Shown piece after piece: positions 29,488 through 39,184 of a stretch of DNA of 64,000 bases (positions are counted from its first letter, which is position 1; each line of letters begins with the position of its first letter). The translations under genes were made by a program, and so were the position numbers. The notes under the pieces are model-generated. The model made no database searches. It worked only from the letters and a program-made list of their open reading frames with translations, and was not told the origin of the DNA. The DNA lies in the NCBI RefSeq assembly GCF_004014775.2, contig NZ_CP042808.1, forward strand, positions 1,544,001-1,608,000, given 5' to 3'. Source of the DNA: Acetobacter oryzoeni. GTDB lineage: Bacteria; Pseudomonadota; Alphaproteobacteria; Acetobacterales; Acetobacteraceae.

Positions 29488-29967
29488 TTAAATATCAGGT
29501 GGATTATTAGACATAAACTTCAAAGAAAACCGGGCTACTTGACCTGCAATCAGTGGCCCATGTACTTGTCCTTGCACATGCATATCAACACCACGGGCAT
29601 TCTCCATATCAGCCACAAAGATTCCATTGGTAATGCTGGCGGCTCCTCCAATTGTCCAATATGTTCCAGCCAGATCACTCAGCCTGCTTAGATTGGTGAC
29701 ACAAGCTGTGGCTTTCAGTGTTGCGTTGCCAAATGTCAGTAGCCCTCCGCCTTTGATTTCTACGGGGTACTGGTGTGTTCCCTCTGTAAAAACCCCCTGC
29801 CCGGAACCATACCCCACAACGGCACCTGTTTCATGAAGCGTTAGATTGATGCTTCCATCCACCTGCCTGCATGTGGGATGTGCAGCAGCAAAGGTGGGCA
29901 TCATGCCTGCGAACATGGCGGATGCCATCCAACACGCATAAAAAAGCTTATGGAAACGGAATATCAT
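29488..29967 (-). CDS. Secreted protein of unknown function
   Basis: About 159 residues from MIFRFHKLFYACWMASAMFA, with a signal peptide cleaved near TFAAA-HPT. The mature part is Gly-rich beta sequence (GAVVGYGSGQGVFTEG, GTYWTIGGAASITNG) and has a loose likeness to DUF1134/EipA periplasmic proteins, which I cannot confirm. An upstream in-frame ATG at 30006 would place extra charged residues before the signal and is less likely. An ACGATAC-type palindrome lies about 50 bases upstream. Confidence 0.6.
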   Translation of the reverse strand: MIFRFHKLFYACWMASAMFAGMMPTFAAAHPTCRQVDGSINLTLHETGAVVGYGSGQGVFTEGTHQYPVEIKGGGLLTFGNATLKATACVTNLSRLSDLAGTYWTIGGAASITNGIFVADMENARGVDMHVQGQVHGPLIAGQVARFSLKFMSNNPPDI

Positions 29968-30014
29968 GGAAATATATCTTTCTTTAAGCGATACGGTTCT
30001 GTGCACCCAATAAT

Positions 30015-30029
30015 ACCATACGGTATCGT
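30015..30029. promoter_or_regulatory. TetR-like palindrome between divergent genes
   Basis: ACCATACGGTATCGT consists of seven-base arms around one G, with a single mismatch from the perfect form at 37032-37046. It lies between the secreted-protein gene (leftward) and the 84-residue membrane protein (rightward), and could control both. Confidence 0.6.
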
Positions 30030-30106
30030 TTACAATATGGATGAAAAACTGTAGCGCTTGGTAAGCGGAGCATCATGCATGACTCCGCTTCCAAATGGAG
30101 GTTTGT

Positions 30107-30361
30107 ATGACACTCGAAATCTTAAACGAAAAAAACAATCACACTGTTTCAGACGCATTAAAGAAACATATTGAAACTCTTTTTTCCGGGCACGCTGATC
30201 GCATGGAGAAAAACCTGAAAAGCCAGATCAAAACACTTCAGGATCAGCTTGAAACCCATGAGCAGAAAAGACATGCGTCTCATCTCAAGTTCTGTCTTAC
30301 AATGGCAGCTGCACTGGCAATATCAGCCATTGTGCATTTTCGGCACCGTAAAGCACAGTAA
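30107..30361 (+). CDS. Small membrane-anchored coiled-coil protein
   Basis: An 84-residue protein. Residues 10-58 are charged and helical with heptad character (KKHIETLFSGHADRMEKNL, KSQIKTLQDQLETHEQ), followed by one membrane helix (FCLTMAAALAISAIVHF) and a basic tail. This layout resembles ElaB/YqjD-type ribosome-anchoring or stress proteins, without clear homology. The start at 30107 follows GGAGG with five-base spacing. The DUF1269 gene is 27 bases downstream and probably cotranscribed. Confidence 0.65.
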   Translation: MTLEILNEKNNHTVSDALKKHIETLFSGHADRMEKNLKSQIKTLQDQLETHEQKRHASHLKFCLTMAAALAISAIVHFRHRKAQ

Positions 30362-30388
30362 CTTTTTCTGAAAACACGGAGCATTTTC

Positions 30389-30898
30389 ATGGCAGATCTT
30401 ATTGTTGTTGGCTTTGATACGGAAGATGGCGCAAGCTTAGCGCGATTTGAGTGCTTTAAACTTCAGAAGGAATATCTTCTGGATCTGGAAGATGCCGTTG
30501 TTGTGCGTCGCACAGCAGATGGCAAGGTGCACCTAGACCAGTCCGTTAATCTGACAGCCCTTGGTTTTTCCAGCGGCCTTGCCATGGGAGCATTCTGGGG
30601 CACCCTGCTGGGCCTGATCTTTCTTAATCCGCTGGCCGGTTTTGTGGCCGGAAGCGTTGCCGGAGCAGGAGCAGGCGCTCTGGATGGCAAGCTGAGTGAT
30701 TATGGCATCAGTGATGATTTCATCAAGCAGGTTGGTACTACCCTTAAAAATGGCACATCCGCTCTTTTCATTCTTGTGCGCAAAGCCCAGCCAGAAAAGG
30801 TTATTGAAGATCTGCGCTATATGGGCGGACACCCGCATATCCTTCAAACCTCACTTTCCCCCGAGGCCGAAGCAAAGCTGCGCAATCTTATTGGCTGA
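30389..30898 (+). CDS. DUF1269 membrane protein
   Basis: A 169-residue protein. It has an N-terminal ferredoxin-like part (DLIVVGFDTEDGA, LEDAVVVRRTADGKVHLDQ), a central glycine-rich hydrophobic hairpin (GLAMGAFWGTLLGLIFLNPL, then GFVAGSVAGAGAGAL) and a C-terminal repeat of the first fold. This is the DUF1269 pattern, often annotated as a stress-related membrane protein of unknown action. It follows the small coiled-coil gene closely. Confidence 0.82.
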   Translation: MADLIVVGFDTEDGASLARFECFKLQKEYLLDLEDAVVVRRTADGKVHLDQSVNLTALGFSSGLAMGAFWGTLLGLIFLNPLAGFVAGSVAGAGAGALDGKLSDYGISDDFIKQVGTTLKNGTSALFILVRKAQPEKVIEDLRYMGGHPHILQTSLSPEAEAKLRNLIG

Positions 30899-30967
30899 TA
30901 CCCTGCCCCTACTTCCGGCATAAAGCCGGGAGTAGGTTTTCCTGAACGCGTTCTGCTTGTTTTGTTC

Positions 30968-32395
30968 TTACTTTTTCCCGTCTGGAGTTGAGGCCTTAAA
31001 TCCACCGCCTGTTGCCTTGTAAAGATCAACGGATGCATCAAGGCGTTGCAACCGCGCCTTTACGCGGGAAAGTTCTGCCAGTTGCACGGTGGATTGTGCG
31101 ACCAGAACATCAATCTGGCTGGCATATCCCTGATTAAGACGAAGTGTTGTTAAATGCAGCTTTTGCTGCGCCGCCTCATCACGGGCAATATTATCAGCAT
31201 CACGCTCAGAAGCCGTATTCTGTGCCAAAAGCGCATCCCGCACCTCTTTGAACGCTGTACGGATCGATTGCTGATATAAGGTAACCTGCTGATTCTTGTT
31301 GGCCTTTGCCAGCTTTACCCCACTTTGCGTGCGCCCAAAATCAAGCACAGGCGCTGCCATGGCGGCGCCAAGTGTCCATGAACGGCTGGTTGCCCTGTAC
31401 AGATTGTCGATATCAATATTGTTCACACCGGCAAGTGAGGCAAGCGAAATGCTTGGGAAATAGGCCGCGCGTGCATAACCAATGTTGAAATTGCTCGCAA
31501 TCAGCATCTGTTCATGCATGGCAATATCCGGGCGGCGTTCCAGAAGTTCGGATGGCAATACCGAAGGTGTGGGGTCTGGCACCTTCAGGTTGTCAATCTC
31601 CTGTCCTCTTGCAATGCCAGTCTGTATGAGTTCCTGTGGGGAACGACCAACCAGAACAGATAATGCACTTTCCGCATTGTTGCGCTGATCTTCCATATCC
31701 GGCAAAGCAGCGTGAACAGTATCTCGCCGTTCGGTTGCGTCCTGAAGCAGAAGAGCATCAACCGCCCCTACATCATACTGATTTTGGACGAGAGCCAGAA
31801 TTTCATCCTGTGTTCGAATGCTGTCTTTCAAAATGGCAACATTGCGATCCAGGGCGCGCAGGCTGAAGTAAAGCTTTGCCACCCCGGCCGCCACAGATAG
31901 GCGTGCGGCATCCTGCGCATAAACAGCCCCTTTTACACCTGCTTTGGCAGCCTGACTAAGGCTGGCGTTTTTACCCCATAAGTCGAGCTCATAATTCAAC
32001 ATGCCACCAACAAAGCCAAAATTGCTTGTCTTGTTGGGAAACTGAAAGCTCTGCCCCATGGCGCGGACCTTACCATCGGCAAATTTTCCGTATGCATCAC
32101 TGCCCGCAACAGAAATGGAGGGCAACTGGTTTGCAAATGCGTAGCTATACTGCGCCTGCGCCTGCGAAAGACTGGTTTTTGCCAAAGCGATATCATCGCT
32201 GCGCTGCTGGGCTTCACTTTCCAGCTGATCCAGCACCGGATCACCATAGCGCTGCCACCATTCACGATCATCCCGTGCCACAGCGCCAACACCATCCCAT
32301 GTTTTGGGCAAGGACACTTCCGGGCGTTTATAATGCGGCGCAAGCCATGCGCACCCGCTCAACAGAAGCGGAAGGAGAAAAATCACTTTCCTCAT
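30968..32395 (-). CDS. RND efflux outer-membrane lipoprotein channel, NodT/OprM type
   Basis: TolC-like outer-membrane factor of 475 residues. It starts MRKVIFLLPLLLSGCAWLAP, a lipoprotein signal with lipobox LSGC. The mature protein shows two OEP repeats (SQAQAQYSYAFANQLPSISV, TVQLAELSRVKARLQRLDAS). Its start overlaps the pump stop codon by four bases. It is the last gene of the adaptor-pump-channel operon and completes a tripartite exporter across both membranes. Confidence 0.9.
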   Translation of the reverse strand: MRKVIFLLPLLLSGCAWLAPHYKRPEVSLPKTWDGVGAVARDDREWWQRYGDPVLDQLESEAQQRSDDIALAKTSLSQAQAQYSYAFANQLPSISVAGSDAYGKFADGKVRAMGQSFQFPNKTSNFGFVGGMLNYELDLWGKNASLSQAAKAGVKGAVYAQDAARLSVAAGVAKLYFSLRALDRNVAILKDSIRTQDEILALVQNQYDVGAVDALLLQDATERRDTVHAALPDMEDQRNNAESALSVLVGRSPQELIQTGIARGQEIDNLKVPDPTPSVLPSELLERRPDIAMHEQMLIASNFNIGYARAAYFPSISLASLAGVNNIDIDNLYRATSRSWTLGAAMAAPVLDFGRTQSGVKLAKANKNQQVTLYQQSIRTAFKEVRDALLAQNTASERDADNIARDEAAQQKLHLTTLRLNQGYASQIDVLVAQSTVQLAELSRVKARLQRLDASVDLYKATGGGFKASTPDGKK

Positions 32396-35300
32396 GATGT
32401 TTTCTCCGTTGTGGGTGCGGGTTCCTTGACGCGAAACCACAAAACATAAAGCGATGGCAGAAAGATCAGCGTCAGCGCCGTGGCGACAGCCAACCCGCCC
32501 ATGATCACATCCGCCATAGGCCCCCAGAAAACGCTGGATGCAATAGGCAGCATACCCAGAATGGCCGCAATAGCCGTAAGCATAATGGGCCGGAAACGGA
32601 TCATCGCAGCAGCTACCACTGCATCCCATTCGGATTTGCCTGTCTGCTGCTCAATCTCAATCTGATGCACGAGAATAACCGAGTTACGGATAATCATGCC
32701 CACCAGAGCCACAAGCCCAAGCAGAGCAATAAAGCCTATGGGATTACCTGTGATAAGCAAAGCCGCCACAACACCAATCAGGCCAAATGGCGCAACACTC
32801 AATACAAGAGCCAACCGCTTGAAGCTCTGAAGCTGGATCATCAGCACCGCCATCATGATCAGCGCCATAACCGGCATAACGGCAATAACCGAGTTCTGGG
32901 CCTTTGCCGCCTCCTCAACCATACCGCCAACGGCAACATGGTAACCGGGGGGCAGATGCGCATTGAAATCGGCAATCTGGCCCGCCAGTGCCGATACCGC
33001 ACTATCGGCCTGCACACCCGGGCGCAGTTGCGCCTGAATGCTCATGGTGGGCAAGCGGTCTCGCCGCCATATCAGCGGGTAGTCTTCGACATAGGAGACG
33101 TTGGCGACCGAAGAAAGCGGGACAGTCAGATCATTGGGCAAACGAATGTCCAGATTGCGCAGGCTTTCAATGGAAAGACGCTCATCCGCCTTGGCGCGCA
33201 AAACAACATCAACCAGATAGATGCTATCGCGCACCTGTGTGGCGGTGATACCCGTAACGGTGGAATTGATGGCCAGCGCAATGGCCGCGCTAGAAAGGCC
33301 AAGACGGCGCGCCTCCTCCTGCCGCACATCAATGCGCAATTTGCGGGCGGGATCCCCCCAGTCAAAGTTGATCAGATGCAGGTTGCCGCTTGCATCCATC
33401 ATCCGCGCAACATCCTGTGCGTAATGGCGCACCTTGTCCGGGTCTCTTCCTGATACGCGATACTGCACCGGCCACCCTACTGGCGGGCCAAGCTCCAACG
33501 GAAACAGCCCGTGTACAATATCCGGCATGTCCCGGCTGAGCTTTGTATCCAGGCGCTGGCGCAAATTCTCGCGGGCCTTGGCGCTTTTGGCAACAATGAC
33601 TGTCTGGGTAAAGAAATCATTCGGCAGCTGTTCATCAAGTGACAGATAGAACCGAATGGCCCCGCGCCCGATATAGGAGCTCCAGTGGTCGATATCCGGG
33701 TCATCGCGCAGCATGGCATCCAGTTTGCGCGAGACATCACTTGTCGCCTTAATGGACGCTCCCTGCCGCAGCGAGAGATTGACCAGCAGTTCCGGCCGAT
33801 CCGATGCCGGGAAAAACTGTTTTGTAATCAATGGTGATAGCACAATGGCGATAACAAGCGCACCAAGGCTTAACAGAACAGTTTTACGTGGATGATGCAT
33901 GGTCAGAAGCAGAAACCGCTCGAATGTGGCCATGATCCGCCCTTTCTTGGGCTCCTCATGCACCTGCCCGGCTTTTTCGGGCTGGGCCCGCAAGATGGTC
34001 ACACCAATCAGGGGCGCCACCAGAACGGCTACAAACCATGAAACAATCAGCGCCAACCCGACAACAGCAAACAGGGAAAACGTATATTCCCCCGCAACAC
34101 TGTGCGCGAACCCAACTGGCACAAACCCCGCCACGGTGACGAGCGTGCCAGTTAGCATCGGAAAAGCTGTGGAAGTATAAGCATATGTGGCGGCCCGCGG
34201 CAGGCTCCAGCCTTCCTCCAGCTTGCTGACCATGCTTTCAACCGTGATCATGGCATCATCAACCAGCAGGCCAAGTGCGATAATCAAAGCGCCAAGGGAA
34301 ACACGCTGGAGGTCAATCCCAAGTATTTCCATGCTGGTAAAAACAACAGCCAGCACAAACGGAATACAGAAGGCAACAACCGTTCCTGCCCGACCACCCA
34401 GACTGAGGAAGCTGATCCCCAGCACAATGGCGATGGCCTCAAACAACGCCTCCGTAAAATCCCCTACCGCATCCTTGACCACCTTGGGCTGATTGGCCAC
34501 GAGGTGCGCCTCAATCCCAATAGGCATACGGGCGTGCAGTTCGGCCATTTTGGCTGTAACGTTTTTTTCAAGCGCCAGAACATTGCCGCCCTTGCTCATG
34601 GAAAGAGCCAGCCCTACAGCATCCTGCCCGTTTACCCGGAACAGCGTTTGCGGTGGATCGGCATATTCGCGCGTAATGGTGGCAATATCTCCCAACCGTA
34701 CCTTATGGTTGCCCGTGTAAAGCGTAACATTGGCAACATCTGCAACGGAATTGAATTTTCCCGTTGGTTGAACAAGGATCTGCTCTTTGCCTGTATCAAG
34801 CTTACCGGAAGGAACAAGGGCATTCTGCGCCTGAAGTGCCGCCACAATCATTGCGCCGTTAATGCCTAGCCGGGCGAGATGACGACCTGAGATATCAACG
34901 TAAATTTTTTCATCCTGAGCACCGAGCGTTTCAATCTTGGCTACGTCCGGCACATGTAGCAGCTCGTCACGGACGGTCTCGACATAATCCTTCAGCTCTC
35001 GGTGGGAAAAGCCATCTGCCGTAAAAGCGTAAATGATGCCATAGGTATCTCCAAACTCATCATCAAAGAATGGCCCGACTGTTGTGGATGGCAGGAAAGG
35101 CTTGATATCACCAACCTTCTTGCGCACCTGATACCAGATATCGGAAACCTGCGCCTTGGGCGTGCTGCCCAAGAGGTTGACCAGAATGGTGGTTTTTCCG
35201 GCAGTTGTATAACTTTTAACGTAATCGAAATAAGGTGTTTCCTGTAATTTCTTTTCTATCCGGTCTGTCAGCTGATGTGTTGTTTCCTCAACCGATGCCC

Positions 35301-35532
35301 CCGGCAACATGGCCTGTACAACCATGGTCTTGACCGTAAATGGCGGGTCTTCATTACGCCCCAGATTGAGGTATGACCGGACACCCGCAACCGCAATCAG
35401 GATCATGAAGAACGCAACAAGAGCCCGGTGGCGGATAGACCAGTCAGAAAGATTTAGAATATGGCCTTTTTTCTCATCAGAACCAGTTTCTTCAGGGGAT
35501 GGTGCATTATCAGGGACGGACATCGGCATCAT
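32392..35532 (-). CDS. RND efflux pump permease
   Basis: Inner-membrane proton/drug antiporter of 1046 residues (the AcrB/MexB family is normally 1030-1060). It has twelve membrane segments in two halves and two large periplasmic loops. The proton-relay acidic pair is in LGLLVDDAMITVESM (helix 4). The sequence is nearer to the TriC/VexF-like group than to AcrB. The start lies within the 3' end of the adaptor gene (ATGs at 35532, 35529 and 35523 are possible), so the genes are coupled. Substrate is unknown. Confidence 0.9.
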   Translation of the reverse strand: MMPMSVPDNAPSPEETGSDEKKGHILNLSDWSIRHRALVAFFMILIAVAGVRSYLNLGRNEDPPFTVKTMVVQAMLPGASVEETTHQLTDRIEKKLQETPYFDYVKSYTTAGKTTILVNLLGSTPKAQVSDIWYQVRKKVGDIKPFLPSTTVGPFFDDEFGDTYGIIYAFTADGFSHRELKDYVETVRDELLHVPDVAKIETLGAQDEKIYVDISGRHLARLGINGAMIVAALQAQNALVPSGKLDTGKEQILVQPTGKFNSVADVANVTLYTGNHKVRLGDIATITREYADPPQTLFRVNGQDAVGLALSMSKGGNVLALEKNVTAKMAELHARMPIGIEAHLVANQPKVVKDAVGDFTEALFEAIAIVLGISFLSLGGRAGTVVAFCIPFVLAVVFTSMEILGIDLQRVSLGALIIALGLLVDDAMITVESMVSKLEEGWSLPRAATYAYTSTAFPMLTGTLVTVAGFVPVGFAHSVAGEYTFSLFAVVGLALIVSWFVAVLVAPLIGVTILRAQPEKAGQVHEEPKKGRIMATFERFLLLTMHHPRKTVLLSLGALVIAIVLSPLITKQFFPASDRPELLVNLSLRQGASIKATSDVSRKLDAMLRDDPDIDHWSSYIGRGAIRFYLSLDEQLPNDFFTQTVIVAKSAKARENLRQRLDTKLSRDMPDIVHGLFPLELGPPVGWPVQYRVSGRDPDKVRHYAQDVARMMDASGNLHLINFDWGDPARKLRIDVRQEEARRLGLSSAAIALAINSTVTGITATQVRDSIYLVDVVLRAKADERLSIESLRNLDIRLPNDLTVPLSSVANVSYVEDYPLIWRRDRLPTMSIQAQLRPGVQADSAVSALAGQIADFNAHLPPGYHVAVGGMVEEAAKAQNSVIAVMPVMALIMMAVLMIQLQSFKRLALVLSVAPFGLIGVVAALLITGNPIGFIALLGLVALVGMIIRNSVILVHQIEIEQQTGKSEWDAVVAAAMIRFRPIMLTAIAAILGMLPIASSVFWGPMADVIMGGLAVATALTLIFLPSLYVLWFRVKEPAPTTEKTS

Positions 35533-36604
35533 CCAGCAGGGTAATCTTCTGGTTGGGATACAAGGCCTGCACGCCTGCCGTTACAACGCGCTCTCCCTCA
35601 TGGAGGCCGGAAGCTACCGTGACATCATTGGCCGCATAGCGAGAAACCTCAATCGAACGTAAGGTCACGGTCATTGTCTGAGAGTTAATAACCCACACTG
35701 CCGGTTTGCCGTTTTGTGCGGTAAGGGCTGAGGGAGGCAGGTGGATATTCTGGCCGGATGCATCGGCCAGACGCCCGATCACCACGGAACCCAATGTCAT
35801 GCCCGGCGGCGGTGTCTGAAGAAGTACCTTTGCATGATAATTACGGGTTAGCGGATCAGCATCCGGTGCCAGTTCGTAAAGTGTGCCTTGTGAGCAAACA
35901 TGTCGGTTTGCATCCAGACACACATCCATAATGGCGCCGGTTGTAAGGCCGGAACGCAGGATATCTCCTGATATATCAAACTGCGCATCACGGCCCGCAG
36001 CTTCCGCCATACGCAGAATTGTCTGACCAGCGGAAACAACCTCTCCCACCTCAGCCAGGCGCTCCGTAATTACGCCGTCTGTATTTGCGATCAGGCGAGT
36101 ATGATCCAGTTCCTCCCGTGCAATGCGTTCACGCGCTTCCGTGGATTGCACTGCTTCGCGAGACGTACGGTAGCGCAGAATGGCCTCGTCATAATCATTT
36201 CGCGAAATGGCATGATCAGGCAGAAGTGCTGTGGCGCGCTTCTGCAACGGTGTTGCCTGCGCCAAAGCTGCCTTGGCAGCCTGTGCATCGGCCGTGGCAG
36301 CACGCAATGTCTGGCGGGATTCCGTATCATCCAGGCGGGCAAGCAATTGTCCTGCGTGCACGCCATCGCCAACCGCTACTTTCCGTTCCACAATTTTGCC
36401 GGGTAAGCGAAACGAAAGATTAACGACACGATGCGGCGCAACCTGCCCTGTCAGAAACTCCTCATTTCCATCTCTGCTGGGATGCACCAAAATAGAACGT
36501 ACAGGCCTGATTTCCGGTGCAGGAGCTTTCTTGTGGCATGCAGCTAAAGGAACAAGCAACAAAACATAAGCACAGGTTCCACACGACAAGATGCGCTGGC
36601 TCAT
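35510..36604 (-). CDS. RND efflux periplasmic adaptor (membrane-fusion protein)
   Basis: A 364-residue lipoprotein (MSQRILSCGTCAYVLLLVPL then AAC lipobox). A lipoyl half-motif (GKIVERKVAVGDGVHAGQLL) is followed by an alpha-helical hairpin, a second lipoyl half (GVITERLAEVGEVVSAGQTI) and beta-barrel domains. The start at 36604 has AAGGA seven bases upstream; the in-frame ATG at 36625 does not. It is the first pump gene of the operon. Confidence 0.9.
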   Translation of the reverse strand: MSQRILSCGTCAYVLLLVPLAACHKKAPAPEIRPVRSILVHPSRDGNEEFLTGQVAPHRVVNLSFRLPGKIVERKVAVGDGVHAGQLLARLDDTESRQTLRAATADAQAAKAALAQATPLQKRATALLPDHAISRNDYDEAILRYRTSREAVQSTEARERIAREELDHTRLIANTDGVITERLAEVGEVVSAGQTILRMAEAAGRDAQFDISGDILRSGLTTGAIMDVCLDANRHVCSQGTLYELAPDADPLTRNYHAKVLLQTPPPGMTLGSVVIGRLADASGQNIHLPPSALTAQNGKPAVWVINSQTMTVTLRSIEVSRYAANDVTVASGLHEGERVVTAGVQALYPNQKITLLDDADVRP

Positions 36605-36836
36605 CGGTATTCTGTCCTTGCGCAATCAGAAATAGGTTGAGTCAGTAGCCCGGTCATGAAAATGGCTCCTTCAAAAGGTCAGATTTTGAGGTAGTCCTAA
36701 AGGAGCTTTCCCATCTTCTTCCCAATCGGATCAAAATATATGCATCCACACGCGTTACCAGAGTATGCCATTCTGCAATAACGGTTTTTGAGCAAACTTT
36801 TCCGCAAGACGAAAAACCAACGATAAGTTCACTGTA

Positions 36837-36998
36837 TTACTGACTTGCCATGCGTCGCAATCTATTCAACAAAGATATTTGTGAAACATTACTCTTCAGA
36901 TAAACCGTTGACTGTTTTAAAATAAAAACTTTAGGCTTTTCAGAGGTATTACTGTCGAGACAACCCGTATTTTTGAATCCTCTTATCATCACCGTCAT
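36837..36998 (-). CDS. Possible 53-residue small protein
   Basis: Small frame starting MTVMIRGFKNTGCLD with GAGGG four bases upstream, ending LLNRLRRMASQ. It is basic, has no membrane helix, and resembles nothing I know. It lies directly downstream of the palindrome at 37032 and upstream of the efflux adaptor, so it may be the first, regulated gene of the pump transcript or simply leader sequence. Low confidence. Confidence 0.25.
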   Translation of the reverse strand: MTVMIRGFKNTGCLDSNTSEKPKVFILKQSTVYLKSNVSQISLLNRLRRMASQ

Positions 36999-37031
36999 AC
37001 TACCCTCTGAGTAAATTACTCTTTTAATTAT

Positions 37032-37046
37032 ACGATACGGTATCGT
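37032..37046. promoter_or_regulatory. Perfect TetR-like palindrome upstream of the efflux operon
   Basis: ACGATACGGTATCGT has perfect seven-base arms around one G. It lies about 430 bases upstream of the adaptor start and 34 bases upstream of the small frame at 36998. It uses the same ACGATAC half-site as the operators at 24047-24090 and 30015-30029. Confidence 0.65.
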
Positions 37047-37659
37047 CTCGCAAGATGGTCTGATCGTTGAAGTCACGCATCGGACAGCATACCGACTGTT
37101 TCCCTGAAAGAACTTAAACCTCTGCGCGAGATCGTCCGCCCTCCTCAAAGACCGCATCCCGGAAGGAAACCGGATTGACCGAGAAAAAACGGTAACCTAG
37201 ACATAGATCCCGCAGAAAAAACAATGTGGACATCAAGCCTTTCGGGCCAGTACCTGCATTCCCCCCTAAACTATGAGGAACTGGAACGTACAATTGCACA
37301 GGCAGAAAACTTCATACTGCGTTACCGAGACGGTTAAAGAGGCGAGATAACATCTCAAGAAGTGTCATATATCCGCTCTCAAGATATACTTGTTACATTT
37401 CCTGTAAATATATTTACATTTTAATATTCAAACCACTTTTACAGTATCATTCATAACTAAAAAAATATACCACTTTTTTGTATGAACCACTTGACCTTTC
37501 CATAACCCATTGTTGAGCATAAGAAGCTAATTTTTTAACAAATATTACAATATGGTATAATTTTTCACAGTTTTTATAAAATTGTCATAAATATTTTCAT
37601 GAAAAATACATTACACAGCAGCAATCTCTTTCGGTGTCCCCAACGAGGCGAGGAAACTG

Positions 37660-38148
37660 TTGACGGAAAATTGGTTACCACGTCGGCAGGACTGGTTACG
37701 TCTATGCCGTCGAGTACGTGTACTGACACGCAGAAAGGATGCAGAGGATCATCTGCAAAGTGCCATTGTGAATTACCTGGAGCGACCAGAAGGAAGTATT
37801 GAACATCCAGAAGCTTATATTACCCGCAGTGCGCTTAATCTCTCGCATAATACGCGTAAACGCGAACAAGTAAGTCAGATCGCGTCCGTAAGTTGGGAAG
37901 ATATATTAGTTGATGTTCGTGATGCCAGACCATCACAGGAGGAGGCTTATGAAAGCCGTCAAAAACTGGAACATTTCTATGCTGGATGTCAGCAACTTCC
38001 AGAACGAACACGTCAGGTTTTCTTACTGCATCGTATAAAAAAAATGAAATATCGTGATATAGCAGATTTACTAGACATCAGTTCCAGCAGCGTGGAAAAA
38101 CATATCATAAAAGCTCTGACATTTCTTTCATCGTGGATGGAACAGTGA
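37660..38148 (+). CDS. ECF sigma factor, FecI-like
   Basis: A 162-residue sigma-70 family member. Region 2 is short and divergent (RKDAEDHLQSAIVNYLERPE, EAYITRSALNLSHN). Region 4 is clear: LPERTRQVFLLHRIKKMKYR then DIADLLDISSSSVEKHI. The start is TTG at 37660, with AGGA five bases before it. It overlaps the FecR-like gene by 16 bases. It probably directs transcription of the phosphatase and receptor genes downstream when released by its anti-sigma partner. Confidence 0.85.
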   Translation: MTENWLPRRQDWLRLCRRVRVLTRRKDAEDHLQSAIVNYLERPEGSIEHPEAYITRSALNLSHNTRKREQVSQIASVSWEDILVDVRDARPSQEEAYESRQKLEHFYAGCQQLPERTRQVFLLHRIKKMKYRDIADLLDISSSSVEKHIIKALTFLSSWMEQ

Positions 38149-39083
38149 ATTACTTCACGAAATATTCTACCATCCGACATCATGCGGCTTACTGGATCAC
38201 ACGGCTACATTCGGAAAACTGTACAGACGCAGAAAAAGAGGCGTTTCAAAAGTGGCTGGCTGACAGCCAGGATCACGCAACAGAATTCCAGTATTTGACT
38301 GAAATTTGGGAGCTCGGAGCAGGTGCCCCGCAAACAATGCTTCCTACCATTCCAGTTGCAAGAAAAAACAACATCCTGTTAAATCGGCGCACTGCACTCG
38401 CTTGTCTTGGAACAAGCGTTTTGATGCTTTCTCCTCTTGGACAAAAAGTTCAAGCTACTCAACTTTTGCAAACCAAAACCGGGGATATTTCCACCTTTAC
38501 TCTGGGCGGGAAAATATGCTGTCGGATGGATACTGATACCAAACTTGCCTTTATTCCTGATAGCCAATGTTGTCGGCTAGAAAAAGGTCAGGTAATTTTA
38601 TCAGCATCTGCCGCAGCTTCTACTTTATGGGTTATTGCTGCTCATACCAGCGTTTATTTGCAATTACACGCATCAACCAACATACGCATTGACCCTGACT
38701 GTGTTCACGTAACTGCTTTACAAGACAAAATATTGGTTCGCAGTGAACATCTGCCTGCGTCTGGCGCGTGGCTACAACCAGGACAAAGACTACGTTTTTT
38801 TGCTGATGGACATTTACACAGTGACTACCCTGAAATTGACACGCTGCTATCGTGGCAAGAAGGGAGACTGATATTTCGAAATCGTCCGCTATGGGAAGTT
38901 ATAACTGAAATTAACCGCTATATACCGCAGAAAATAAAGCTTGATGCCCCTCTTTTAATTAACCGGCCATTGAGTGGTGTTTACTATATTGCCCGTGGCA
39001 ATGCTTTCCTACAAATGCTTGTTCGCCTGTTACCAATTCGGTTGGTAAATAACACAAATGGCATAACACTTCTTCCTGCATGA
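38133..39083 (+). CDS. FecR-like anti-sigma/sigma-regulator
   Basis: A 316-residue inner-membrane regulator. An N-terminal cytoplasmic DUF4880 segment (HHAAYWITRLHSENCTDAEK then EAFQKWLADSQDH) is followed by one membrane helix near residue 90 (ALACLGTSVLMLSPLG). The periplasmic FecR domain and a C-terminal STN-like/DUF4974 part (RPLWEVITEINRYIPQKIKL) come next. It should relay the state of the STN-bearing receptor at 41062 to the sigma factor. Confidence 0.85.
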   Translation: MDGTVNYFTKYSTIRHHAAYWITRLHSENCTDAEKEAFQKWLADSQDHATEFQYLTEIWELGAGAPQTMLPTIPVARKNNILLNRRTALACLGTSVLMLSPLGQKVQATQLLQTKTGDISTFTLGGKICCRMDTDTKLAFIPDSQCCRLEKGQVILSASAAASTLWVIAAHTSVYLQLHASTNIRIDPDCVHVTALQDKILVRSEHLPASGAWLQPGQRLRFFADGHLHSDYPEIDTLLSWQEGRLIFRNRPLWEVITEINRYIPQKIKLDAPLLINRPLSGVYYIARGNAFLQMLVRLLPIRLVNNTNGITLLPA

Positions 39084-39184
39084 CATTTTTATGAAACTCC
39101 TTTTCATTCAATGAGGAAATATACCCCCTTATTTGTCTTATATATCAGAGTATCCTCATCATATTTAAACAAGGATTTCCCATT

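Larger units (their letters stand above)
36626..37659. other. 1-kb region between efflux and sigma-factor operons
   Basis: No firm gene is present. It contains a possible 53-codon reading frame (36837-36998), a TetR-like palindrome (37032-37046), an unassigned stretch with short open frames (37060-37340), and a very AT-rich tail (37380-37620) ahead of the sigma-factor gene. GAGGCGAGGAA at 37644-37654 is the sigma-factor ribosome site. Confidence 0.5.

Noticed and set aside
32665..33453. 262-codon rightward frame inside the RND pump gene
   Set aside because: It is antisense to a clear pump gene, of low-complexity composition with no family likeness.
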